Origin: Marinosulfonomonas sp. PRT-SC04
Lineage (GTDB): Bacteria; Pseudomonadota; Alphaproteobacteria; Rhodobacterales; Rhodobacteraceae
Direction of reading: 5' to 3'
NCBI GenBank assembly: GCA_001321835.1
Contig: JPUR01000177.1
Coordinates: forward strand, 1 to 19,825
Length of the DNA: 19,825 bases
A program made the position numbers and the translations under genes. The notes under the pieces were generated by a model. The model ran no database searches, was not told where the DNA came from, and saw nothing but the letters and a program-made list of their open reading frames with translations. Of the stretch, positions 1 to 6,872 are shown in pieces (the first letter of the stretch is position 1; each line of letters opens with the position of its first letter).

Positions 1-1057
1 CAATAGTGACACAGCCAACAAAGCCTTTGATCCAGACCTCACGGTGGCCATAAGCAACTGGCACAGAATAATCATTGCCGCGATACCGGACCAATGACGT
101 CGAGGTCACTTGTCCGCTTTGTCGGTCACAGGCTTCAAACGGTGCGGCTGGCAATGCTTGCATTACTGCCAGGACAGCTTCCAGCCGTTCACCAATACTG
201 ACTTTGTGACCCCGCAACACATCTCCCTGTCGCTTCAGGCACTGCTCTTCCAGATAATCGTTGAACGCATCCCAACTGGCGAAGCGCGGCATTGGCACCA
301 TGAAGTTGCGGCGCGCATAACCAACCAGCCCTTCAACCTTGCCTTTGTCATTGCCCTTGCCCGGACGGCCATACCGGTCATTGATCACATAATGCGACAG
401 CATGGCGCTGAACCGCTGCGTGCGTTTGCGCGTGCCATCCGGCATAATTTTGGCGACAAGGCACCGGTCATTATCGTAGAGAACCGACTGAGGAACAGCG
501 CCGAAGAATGCAAAGGCATGAACATGCCCGTCCAGCCATGCTTCGGTATTGGCTCTCTGCTAGGCTCGGACATAGCAGGCATCACTGTGTGGCAAATCAT
601 AGGCAAAGAAATAAGCCTTCTGTTCCACACCGCCGATCACAACCAAGGCCTCGCCAAAGTCGGCCTGCCCATGCCCCGCCGGATGGCTGAGCGGCACAAA
701 CATCTCCTTGCCGCCACGCTTCTTGCTGCGCACATAATCCTTCACGATGGTGTAGCCACCCGTGAACTCACATTCAGCCCGCAACCGATCAAATATCCGC
801 TTGGCCGTATGGCGTTGCTTGCGCGGGTGCCCTTTGTCTTCCGCCAGCCAAGTATTAATCTGATACGTAAACGCATCCAGCTTGGGTCGCCTGATCGACG
901 CCGTGCGACGATATCCGGGAGGCTCCGAATACGCCAACATCTTCGCAACACTATCTCGGCAGATCCCAAAATCCCGGGCAATAGCCCGCCCGCTCAACCC
1001 ATCATGAAAATGAGCTCGGCGAACCTTCAAATACAATTCCACAGTATAAATCCCCAA
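1..1057 (-). pseudogene. istA: IS21-family transposase IstA, interrupted by an in-frame stop and cut by the window edge
   Basis: This is the DDE transposase of the IS21 element. It starts at ATG 1057 and reads leftward. The N-terminus has a resolvase-like helix-turn-helix (GLSGRAIARDFGICRDSVAKM, about residues 20-40). An integrase core follows, with the three acidic positions visible in context: Asp in GHGQADFGE, Asp in SVLYDN and Glu in KGKVEGLVGYARRNF. After residue 165 (..DACYVRA) a TAG at 560-562 interrupts the frame. The same frame then continues without further stops (QRANTEAWLDGH..) to base 1. About 352 codons are present of the roughly 500 usual for the family. The stop falls between the first and second catalytic acids, so the product would be inactive unless the stop is read through or is a sequencing error. 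Confidence 0.85.
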
Positions 1058-1078
1058 ACCCTCACATAAATGAAAGGG

Positions 1079-1104
1079 CTAAAGTGGCCGGTTTTTACTC
1101 CGCC
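1079..1104 (-). repeat. IS21 terminal repeat, inner copy
   Basis: This 26-bp block matches the outer copy at 1126-1151 in 19 of 26 positions. The shared core on the minus strand is GGCGGAG..A....GGCCAC..TAG. Repeated blocks like this near the ends of IS21-family elements are transposase binding sites; that role is known for the family and is inferred here. Confidence 0.6.
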
Positions 1105-1125
1105 CGCGACCGCAATATGCCGCCG

Positions 1126-1158
1126 CTACTGTGGCCTAGTATTGCTCCGCCGTTTACA
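1126..1158 (-). repeat. IS21 terminal repeat, outer copy with the element tip
   Basis: The outer terminal repeat contains the 26-bp block 1126-1151 and the tip TGTAAAC (1158 downward). It directly abuts the interrupted IS256-type transposase codons, which end at 1159. Confidence 0.6.
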
Positions 1159-1293
1159 GCAGGCCATAAAACTGGCAACCTCCGCCTCAATGGCCTGGGC
1201 CAACAACGCCTGAGCGCCACTGCGCAGAACCGATGTGAGCTGATCGCAAAATTCCCCTGGCCGCATGAGCGGTGTAACTGTAGTCTCTGTCAT
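1159..1293 (-). pseudogene. IS256-family (mutator-type) transposase, N-terminal fragment cut by the IS21 insertion
   Basis: Starting at ATG 1293, about 44 codons read MTETTVTPLMRPGEF.. then LRSGAQALLAQAIEAEV and ASFMA. The ALLAQAIEAEV segment is the characteristic N-terminal stretch of IS256/mutator transposases. The start is chosen over the upstream ATG at 1329 because GGAAAG lies 8-13 bases before it. The frame is open until the IS21 tip at 1158, after which it reads into foreign codons and stops. The remaining roughly 350 codons, including the DDE domain, must lie beyond the far IS21 end if they survive. The gene is not functional as it stands. Confidence 0.75.
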
Positions 1294-1400
1294 GGCGTAT
1301 CTTTCCTTTCCTGGAAATATTGGATGCATGAATCACATCCATGATACGCCACCTGAAAATTATGCCATCACCAAGATTCGCGGTTAACTCCAGGGTCTTG
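1294..1400 (-). mobile_element. Upstream end region of the IS256-family element (boundary approximate)
   Basis: This stretch lies upstream of the truncated IS256 transposase and should include its outer terminal inverted repeat and promoter. On the minus strand it reads inward from roughly GACCCTGGAGTTAACC to the transposase ribosome binding site. The exact tip cannot be fixed because the partner inverted repeat is outside the window, so the limit near 1400 is an estimate. Confidence 0.4.
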
Positions 1401-1406
1401 TGATGT

Positions 1407-1549
1407 GTGGGGCTTGTTGGGGCGATCCGTTCGTCTGTCATCACTCTGGCGACCTATGGCGCGCATCGTTTTGGCACCGCGGTGGGGCTGGCTGCGCCGA
1501 TGTTGTCGGCCTATCCGTGTCTTTGGTTGTGTGGTGGATTGTGCGCTGA
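1407..1549 (+). pseudogene. Possible degenerate 3' remnant of an unrecognised membrane-protein gene
   Basis: One plus-strand frame reads GLVGAIRSSVITLATYGAHR then FGTAVGLAAPMLSAYP, which has a protein-like hydrophobic composition. A one-base shift after this point gives SLVVWWIVR followed by TGA at 1547-1549, which resembles the end of a membrane protein. This would fit a 3' gene fragment left next to the IS256 insertion and later frameshifted. I do not recognise the family, and chance coding-like sequence in GC-rich DNA is a real alternative. The rest of 1400-1590 shows nothing else. Confidence 0.25.
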
Positions 1550-1590
1550 AACAGGGCGGCGCTATTGGCCGAGCGTCGGATGTTTTGGGC

Positions 1591-1630
1591 AATAAAAAAC
1601 CCCGAAACCTAACAAAGATTTCGGGGTTAT
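1591..1630 (-). terminator. Rho-independent terminator of the dpp operon
   Basis: A perfect 10-bp inverted repeat AACCCCGAAA (1598-1607) / TTTCGGGGTT (1619-1628) has an 11-nt loop. On the minus strand the stem is followed by a run of six T, and the hairpin starts only 6 bases after the dppC stop codon. Confidence 0.9.
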
Positions 1631-1634
1631 AATT

Positions 1635-2540
1635 TTAGCGTCCTCTGATGCGAGGGTCTAATGCATCACGTAGGCCATCGCCGATATAGTTCACCGACAG
1701 CACGGTCAGCGAAATCGCAAGGCCCGGCCAGATCACCCGCTCGGGGTAAAGCTGCAAGAAGTCAGTGGCGTCATACAGCAGCCGGCCCCAGGTCGGGAAA
1801 TCCGGTGGGAAGCCGAGGCCGAGGAAGGACAAAGCGCTTTCCGTGATGATCGCGTTGGCGATGCCCAAGGTGGCTGACACCATGATCGGTGACAGCACGT
1901 TGGGCAGGATATGGCGCAGGATCATTTTGAATGGTGTGGTGCCGATGGAGCGGGCTGACAGGATGAATTCACGTTCCTTTAAGGCCAGCACATCGCCGCG
2001 CACAATGCGGGCGGTTGGCATCCAGCTGGTGATGCCAATGGCCGAGACCATCAGGATGAAAATGCCGGTTTCTGGCCCAAAGGCGGCGCTGAGTGGTTCG
2101 CGAAACAGCATCACCATCACCAACAACAGCGGCAACAAAGGCAGGGCAAGGAACAGGTCGGTCAGCCGCATCAAGATGCCGTCGAGGCGTTTGAAATAGC
2201 CAGCAGAAACCCCGACCAACGTGCCAAGCACCAGCGACAGCATCATCGCGGTTAGCCCGACGGCAATCGAGATTTGCCCGCCACGGATCATTCGTGCCAA
2301 AGTATCGCGGCCCAATTGATCGGTGCCCAGCGGGTGGGTGAAGGACGGCCCCTGATTGCGCGAGCGGATGTCGATGAAGCTGGCGTCAAAATGCCAGAGC
2401 ATTTCGCCAAACACCACCGCAAACAGGATGGCTAAAAAGATCACCGAGGAAATCATCGCGCCGCGGTGGCTTTTGAACTGGTCCCAAACGTCCCACCACT
2501 GGGAACGGGGCGCTTTGCTGGGGGAGGATGTATCAGTCAT
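1635..2540 (-). CDS. dppC: Dipeptide/oligopeptide ABC transporter permease, DppC-type
   Basis: This is an inner-membrane permease of the peptide/nickel (PepT) ABC class, about 301 aa. The N-terminal cytoplasmic tail (to about residue 27) precedes the first membrane helix (MISSVIFLAILFAVVFGEML). A periplasmic loop with HPLGTDQLGRDTLARMIRGG, a hallmark of DppC/OppC proteins, comes next. The EAA-like cytoplasmic loop is SARSIGTTPFKMILRHILPN, and the end is DPRIRGR. The start at 2540 is chosen over 2582 because the minus strand carries AAGGAT just before it. This start overlaps the dppB stop by 8 bases, indicating translational coupling. A terminator follows immediately, so dppC is the last gene of the operon and no ATPase gene follows it. 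Substrate range (dipeptide, oligopeptide or opine) cannot be read from the permease. Confidence 0.92.
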   Translation of the reverse strand: MTDTSSPSKAPRSQWWDVWDQFKSHRGAMISSVIFLAILFAVVFGEMLWHFDASFIDIRSRNQGPSFTHPLGTDQLGRDTLARMIRGGQISIAVGLTAMMLSLVLGTLVGVSAGYFKRLDGILMRLTDLFLALPLLPLLLVMVMLFREPLSAAFGPETGIFILMVSAIGITSWMPTARIVRGDVLALKEREFILSARSIGTTPFKMILRHILPNVLSPIMVSATLGIANAIITESALSFLGLGFPPDFPTWGRLLYDATDFLQLYPERVIWPGLAISLTVLSVNYIGDGLRDALDPRIRGR

Positions 2541-3540
2541 AGCGGATCCTTGGGTCAAGAATGCCGTACATGATGTCGGCAATCAGGTTGAACAGCACAA
2601 TCAGAATGGCAAACATAAAGGTCAGGGTTTGCACCATAGGCAGATCGTTGGCTTGAATGGCGGTGATCAAAAGCTGACCAATACCGTTCACTTTGAACAC
2701 TTGTTCGGTGATGATAGCACCGCCGAAAATAGCCGGCACGCCCAAGGCAATCACGGTCACAACCGGAATCATCGAGTTGCGCAACACATGCACCAGCACC
2801 ACGACCTGTTCGCTCAGACCCTTGGCCCGCGCGGTGCGCACGTAATCCTGGTTCAGATTGTCCAGCATCGAGGCGCGCATGTAACGGCTGATCTGGGCTG
2901 TGGTTTGCAGCGCCAGCACCATCACCGGCATCACCATTTGGCGCAATTGCTTGCCAAAGCTCTCCCAGCTGTCGACGACCAGCGTGGTGTCATAGATTGA
3001 TGGGAACCAGCCCAAGGTGACCGAAAACACCACGATCATCAGCACACCCGAGAAGAACGGCGGCACTGAGAAACCGATCATTGAAACGAAGGTGCCGATT
3101 TGGTCGAACAGTGAGTATTGTTTATAGGCGGAGTAAATCCCGATCGGGATCGCGATCAACACACCAACCAGATAGGCCATGCCAACCACCCACAGGGTTT
3201 GTGGAATGCGCTGCACAACGATGTCCATCACTGGCGATCTGGTCTGCCAGCTGATTACCCGTTGTTTACCCTCGGCAAAGCTGGTGCCAGCCATGTGGTC
3301 AAACAGAACTTGGGGTTCAACCCAGAACATTTGCACCAGCCATTTCAGGTATTGAATATGGATCGGTTGCCCGAGCCCAAGGGCTGCGCGCATTCTTTCT
3401 TTTACTTCAGGCGGGACCGTCAGTGGCACTTGGGCCATCGGGTCTCCGGGGGCCAGCTTCAACAGCAAGAAGATCACCAAAGAGATGAACAAAAGCGTCG
3501 GAACAGCCAGCAATAAGCGTCGGATGGTAAAGGTCAGCAT
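2533..3540 (-). CDS. dppB: Dipeptide/oligopeptide ABC transporter permease, DppB-type
   Basis: A 335-aa permease forms the partner of DppC in the membrane channel. It begins MLTFTIRRLLLAVPTLLFIS, the usual first helix, followed by LLKLAPGDP, typical of the DppB/OppB family. The EAA-type loop for contact with the ATPase is visible as RTARAKGLSEQVVVLVHVLR, and IGQLLITAIQANDLPMVQ and a DPRIRYD end also fit the family. It is longer than many DppB proteins (about 306-340), with an extended periplasmic region around residues 65-110. No strong Shine-Dalgarno precedes the ATG at 3540. Its expression relative to dppA is probably lowered by the hairpin at 3579-3606. Confidence 0.92.
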   Translation of the reverse strand: MLTFTIRRLLLAVPTLLFISLVIFLLLKLAPGDPMAQVPLTVPPEVKERMRAALGLGQPIHIQYLKWLVQMFWVEPQVLFDHMAGTSFAEGKQRVISWQTRSPVMDIVVQRIPQTLWVVGMAYLVGVLIAIPIGIYSAYKQYSLFDQIGTFVSMIGFSVPPFFSGVLMIVVFSVTLGWFPSIYDTTLVVDSWESFGKQLRQMVMPVMVLALQTTAQISRYMRASMLDNLNQDYVRTARAKGLSEQVVVLVHVLRNSMIPVVTVIALGVPAIFGGAIITEQVFKVNGIGQLLITAIQANDLPMVQTLTFMFAILIVLFNLIADIMYGILDPRIRYD

Positions 3541-3578
3541 CGGCGTCTCTGTTTATTTCTCTAGGGGAAGGGTGAAAA

Positions 3579-3606
3579 GCGGCCCCGAATCTGCACTCGG
3601 GGCCGC
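3579..3606 (-). terminator. Intercistronic hairpin between dppA and dppB (attenuator or mRNA-stabilising stem)
   Basis: A perfect 10-bp GC-rich inverted repeat GCGGCCCCGA / TCGGGGCCGC has an 8-nt loop, and on the minus strand is followed by TTTTC. It starts 15 bases after the dppA stop. Such stems after binding-protein genes usually protect the upstream mRNA or cause partial termination, giving more binding protein than permease. That role is inferred. Confidence 0.7.
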
Positions 3607-3621
3607 CGCTTTAGTACTGGA

Positions 3622-5319
3622 TTACTTTACGCGGTTCCAGTCAGCAATGTTCCAAGTTTCGCTGTCCCAAACGTTCATCCGAACGCCGCCCAGCGTATTG
3701 GCACGGGCCGATACGTCAGAACGGTGGGTGATTGGCAGGATTACGTAATCCTGCATCAGCGCATCATTCATGGCTTTTGCCAGCGCGATACGTTTGTCGA
3801 TGTCACCTGTTATAGCCATCTCATTAACCAATGCGTCATAGGCATCGGAACAGAAGCGCGGCATGTTGTTGCCCTGCCACTGGTTGTCCGGTGTTGGCGC
3901 TTGGTCACATTTCCAACCAGCCATATAGGCTTCAGGATCGGTACCAGAGTAGTTGTTGGTGTACATTTCTACATCAGCAAAGAACTTCTGGAAGGTGTCG
4001 TTGGAACCGGGATCGGAGCCAAAGAACACAGAGGCCGAGATGTTGCGCAGCTCGACTTCAACGCCGATTTCATTCCACCACTGTTTGACCAGCGCTTGGT
4101 AATCCTGACGCACAGCGTTTGTGGAGGTTTGGTAAACAACCGACAATTTCATGCCGTCTTTGGCACGAACACCGTCGCTACCAAGCACGTAACCGGCTTC
4201 GTCCAGCAGCGCGTTGGCGGCTGCAATATCTTGCACGAGGCAAGCATCATTGGCGGTTGAGGCATAGATTGCAGGGGCTGGCAGCACGTTACATGTTGCT
4301 TTGCCTGTGGTGCCGTAACCGATTTCAGTCAGCAGCGCGCGGTCAATCGCCAGCGACAGCGCTTTGCGAACGCGGATGTCTGACAGGAACGGGTGTGGAC
4401 TGGCACGGGTGCCGCGGGTTTCGCCAGCTTCTGGGCGAATATCGGTCATGTTAACCATGATGCGCTCAACTGAAGTGCCAAAGCCGGAAATGACTTGGCC
4501 TTTGCCAGCCGCTGCCATGTGGGCCAGAACATCGGGTGCCAATTGCAGGTTCCAAGCGTAATCAAATTCGCCAGTTTCCAGCACCGCACGACCAGCAGCG
4601 GTTGCGTCGCCGCCACCTTTGAAGGTCACAGTCGCAAACGCCGGTTTGTTCGGGTCGCGGTAGTTCGGGTTGGCCTTAAAGGTGATCACGTCATTTGGAC
4701 GAAATTCATCAACCATGAACGGGCCGGTGCCGATTGGGTTAAAGTTGGCTTCGGTACATTCCTGGGCTTTGGCCCCGACGCAATCCTTGAACTGTGCCAT
4801 TTGGAGGATCGGTGTGTTGCCACCAACAAAGGCGTTGTATGGGAATGGTTTTGACACCCCAAAGGTCACAACCGCAGTCAGATCATCCGGTGTGTCAATG
4901 CTGACAACATCATCATAGTAGTTCGAGTTGGCGCAACCGCCATCTGGATCTGTACAATATTCCCAAGTGAACTTGACGTCGGCAGAGGTCAGGGCAGAGC
5001 CGTCAGACCATTTGATGCCCTTGGTCAGTGTCCATGTGATGGTTTTCAAATCAGCCGAAACGCCGCCATTGGCAACGGTTGGCACTTCGTCAACCAACCA
5101 AGGCACAATCGCGCCAGTTTCGTCGTAACGGGCCAGAGGCTCCAGAACCAGTGCGGCTGCGTCCATCTCTTTGGTGCCGCCGGACAGGTAGTTGTTCATC
5201 GTCGATGGCGCCTGCCAATAGATGATGTTGAGGTGGCCATCGGCGCCGCGCTCGGCAAACGCCGCAGGGGCGATTGCGAAGGCACAGGCAGCACCCATCA
5301 GGATTGCTTTCATTGTCAT
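3622..5319 (-). CDS. dppA: Periplasmic peptide-binding protein of an ABC transporter (SBP family 5, DppA/OppA-like)
   Basis: This 565-aa extracytoplasmic solute-binding protein delivers substrate to DppBC. The N-terminus MTMKAILMGAACAFAIAPAA ending in AFA before ERG is a Sec signal peptide, probably cut near residue 22. Family-5 marks include the region LVLEPLARYDETGAIVPWL, the segment ITWTLTKGIKWSDGSALTSA (the classic 'lrkGvkwsdGtpltAdDV' motif), and FLSDIRVRKALSLAIDRALL. Several cysteine-containing segments (for example EYCTDPDGGC) suggest a periplasmic disulphide. The start at 5319 is preferred because AGGGAG lies about 10 bases upstream; an in-frame ATG at 5313 is the alternative, and the 604-codon frame from 5436 has no signal-peptide logic. 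It is transcribed away from the two M20 hydrolases, which suggests that the cargo is their substrate or its precursor. Confidence 0.93.
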   Translation of the reverse strand: MTMKAILMGAACAFAIAPAAFAERGADGHLNIIYWQAPSTMNNYLSGGTKEMDAAALVLEPLARYDETGAIVPWLVDEVPTVANGGVSADLKTITWTLTKGIKWSDGSALTSADVKFTWEYCTDPDGGCANSNYYDDVVSIDTPDDLTAVVTFGVSKPFPYNAFVGGNTPILQMAQFKDCVGAKAQECTEANFNPIGTGPFMVDEFRPNDVITFKANPNYRDPNKPAFATVTFKGGGDATAAGRAVLETGEFDYAWNLQLAPDVLAHMAAAGKGQVISGFGTSVERIMVNMTDIRPEAGETRGTRASPHPFLSDIRVRKALSLAIDRALLTEIGYGTTGKATCNVLPAPAIYASTANDACLVQDIAAANALLDEAGYVLGSDGVRAKDGMKLSVVYQTSTNAVRQDYQALVKQWWNEIGVEVELRNISASVFFGSDPGSNDTFQKFFADVEMYTNNYSGTDPEAYMAGWKCDQAPTPDNQWQGNNMPRFCSDAYDALVNEMAITGDIDKRIALAKAMNDALMQDYVILPITHRSDVSARANTLGGVRMNVWDSETWNIADWNRVK

Positions 5320-5438
5320 TGGTCTCAGTCTCCCTAGTTGGTCGTTTTTGTATGCAAGTGAGCTGCGTAAGATGACACACCAATAAGCAGCCCAGCCATT
5401 TGATGGCGGGCAGCGTCGGTGGTTGGTTTCGTACAAAA

Positions 5439-5456
5439 ACCTCTGATATCAGAGGT
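5439..5456. promoter_or_regulatory. Perfect 18-bp palindrome, candidate operator
   Basis: ACCTCTGATATCAGAGGT is a perfect inverted repeat in the divergent dppA/argE region. It begins at the downstream edge of the spaced -10 position of the TTGACA box at 5479-5484, where a repressor would block dppA transcription. The size fits a dimeric GntR-, TetR- or MarR-type regulator. No regulator gene lies in the window. Confidence 0.55.
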
Positions 5457-5484
5457 CTGCAGAGCCCAATCGGGCATATGTCAA
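5456..5484 (-). promoter_or_regulatory. Candidate dppA promoter
   Basis: On the minus strand a consensus -35 box TTGACA (5484-5479) is followed after 17 bases by TGCAGA (5461-5456), a weak -10 match. It lies about 137 bases upstream of the dppA start and touches the palindrome at 5439-5456. The -35 match is strong; the -10 is not, which is common in alphaproteobacteria. Confidence 0.4.
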
Positions 5485-5509
5485 CTCCCAGGCAGCATCT
5501 TGTTTTTAT

Positions 5510-5531
5510 TACCGGAATCGAAGATCCGGTA
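5510..5531. promoter_or_regulatory. Inverted repeat TACCGGA-N8-TCCGGTA, possible regulator site
   Basis: A perfect 7-bp dyad with an 8-bp spacer lies in the 371-bp gap between dppA and the argE-like gene, about 25 bp upstream of the dppA -35 box. Spacing of half-sites (15 bp centre to centre) fits a dimeric activator or repressor. No T-run follows on either strand, so a terminator is unlikely. Apart from this, the palindrome and weak promoter matches, I see nothing else in 5320-5690. Confidence 0.35.
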
Positions 5532-5633
5532 TTTTGCATGGCTGAACGTTAGCAGGAAACCCGTTTCGATCAACCGCTAACTTTGTCGGGTCGATATTTT
5601 TTGAGCATTCAATCAAATAATGCCGACAGGCAC

Positions 5634-5662
5634 TTGACCTTGTTTCGTTCCGCGGCCATCTT
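5634..5662 (+). promoter_or_regulatory. Candidate promoter of the argE-like/M20D operon
   Basis: TTGACC (5634-5639) is followed after 17 bases by CATCTT (5657-5662), ending 28 bases before the GTG start at 5691. The -35 is good and the -10 poor. Confidence 0.3.
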
Positions 5663-5690
5663 GCGCCATCCCAAACATACGGAGAAGGCT

Positions 5691-6872
5691 GTGCCTGAAC
5701 ACTATACTGCGCGCCAAATGCTTGAAAAACTTGTTTCCTTTCCGACGGTTAGCTCGGAATCCAATCTGGAACTGATTGATTGGGTCGAGGCGTATCTGCT
5801 GTCACACGGGGTGAAATCGCACCGTGTTTATAACGCGGATAAGACCAAGGCGAACCTCTATGCCAACGTCGGCCCAATGGTTGAGGGCGGCGTTATTTTG
5901 TCGGGCCACACCGATGTGGTACCGGTGGTCGGGCAGGATTGGGACACCGATCCGTTCACTGTGGTTGAGAAAAACGGTAAACTATACGGTCGTGGCACCT
6001 GCGACATGAAAGGCTTTGACGCTTTGGCGCTGGCGGCGGTGCCTTTGGCGTTAGAGCGCGGCATCAAGCGGCCAATCCAGATCGCACTGTCGTATGACGA
6101 AGAAGTCGGCTGTGTCGGTGCGCCCTTTATGATCGAGGCGATGGCCAAACATCTGCCGCGCGCTGCGGCCGCCATCATCGGCGAGCCATCGATGATGAAA
6201 ACGGTTTCCGGCCATAAGGGTGGCTTTAGCGTGCACACGAAAATAAACGGCTTTGAAGTGCACTCCTCGATGCTGCACACGGGAGTTTCGGCGGTGATGG
6301 AAGCGGCCAAACTGGTGGATTGGTGTAACCAGAAAAACGCCGAAAGTGCAGCGCGCACCCCGTCGCCGTTGGCGGCTGATTTTATCCCGCCCTATACCAG
6401 CTTGCATGTGGGCATCATCCACGGCGGCACCGCTAATAATATCACCGCCAAGGATTGCGAATTCGGCGTGTTTTTCCGCCCTGTTCCGGGTGACAGCGTC
6501 GAGGAATGGCGCGACGCTTATTTGGCCAAGGTGGCCGAGGTCGAGGCCGAAATGCAGGCGATCAGGCCTGAAACATCGATCGAAACCACCACTAGGTTTG
6601 CGGTTCCGGCGCTTGAATCCGAGGTCGATGGTGCCGCCGAAAATCTGGTGCGCCGTTTGACCGGCGACAACAGTATAAATGTGGTGTCCTATTGCACCGA
6701 GGCCGGACAATTCCAACAAGGCGGATATTCCTCTATTGTTTGCGGACCCGGCAGTATCGAACAGGCCCACAAAGCCAACGAATATATTGAAATCAGTCAG
6801 TTAGAGGCAGGAGAGCAGTTCATGCACCGTCTAATTGACCATCTTTGCGAGGACCAAACCAATGCCAATTAA
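5691..6872 (+). CDS. argE: Acetylornithine deacetylase-type M20 metallohydrolase (ArgE-like)
   Basis: A 393-aa cytoplasmic zinc hydrolase of the M20/ArgE-DapE family cleaves the N-acyl group from N-acetylornithine or a related N-acyl amino acid. Metal and catalytic positions are visible (numbering from the GTG): His73 and Asp75 in SGHTDVVP, Asp105 in GRGTCDMKGFDA, Glu137/Glu138 in SYDEEVG, Glu165 in GEPSMM, and a late His in EQAHKANEYI. The dimerisation/lid segment GHKGGFSVHTKINGFEVHSS is present. The frame is open from 5583, but GTG 5691 is preferred because GGAGAAG lies 4-10 bases upstream and VPEHYTARQMLEKLVSFPTV is the normal family start. It overlaps the next gene by 11 bases. Being divergent from dppABC and paired with an M20D enzyme, it may serve catabolism of an imported acyl amino acid rather than arginine synthesis, so the symbol marks the family and not a proven role. 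Confidence 0.88.
   Translation: MPEHYTARQMLEKLVSFPTVSSESNLELIDWVEAYLLSHGVKSHRVYNADKTKANLYANVGPMVEGGVILSGHTDVVPVVGQDWDTDPFTVVEKNGKLYGRGTCDMKGFDALALAAVPLALERGIKRPIQIALSYDEEVGCVGAPFMIEAMAKHLPRAAAAIIGEPSMMKTVSGHKGGFSVHTKINGFEVHSSMLHTGVSAVMEAAKLVDWCNQKNAESAARTPSPLAADFIPPYTSLHVGIIHGGTANNITAKDCEFGVFFRPVPGDSVEEWRDAYLAKVAEVEAEMQAIRPETSIETTTRFAVPALESEVDGAAENLVRRLTGDNSINVVSYCTEAGQFQQGGYSSIVCGPGSIEQAHKANEYIEISQLEAGEQFMHRLIDHLCEDQTNAN

Larger units (their letters stand above)
1..1158 (-). mobile_element. IS21-family insertion sequence, one end (partial)
   Basis: The outer end of the element is placed at 1158, where the minus strand begins TGTAAACGGCGG. Just inside it are two related 26-bp blocks (1126-1151 and 1079-1104, 19 of 26 bases alike, 47 bp apart). 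Such repeated end sequences, together with an istA gene reading inward, are typical of IS21-family elements. The element lies inside an IS256-type transposase reading frame that is open up to exactly this point, which supports the boundary. The rest of istA, istB and the other end lie left of the window. The target duplication cannot be seen from one end only. Confidence 0.75.

Noticed and set aside
110..1069. Long plus-strand open frame of 319 codons
   Set aside because: It is antisense to istA, whose minus-strand frame carries clear IS21 transposase motifs; the plus frame has no recognisable domain.
5548..5581. GTTAGC-N22-GCTAAC dyad in the dppA/argE gap
   Set aside because: Six-base half-sites separated by more than 20 bases are expected by chance and lack supporting context.
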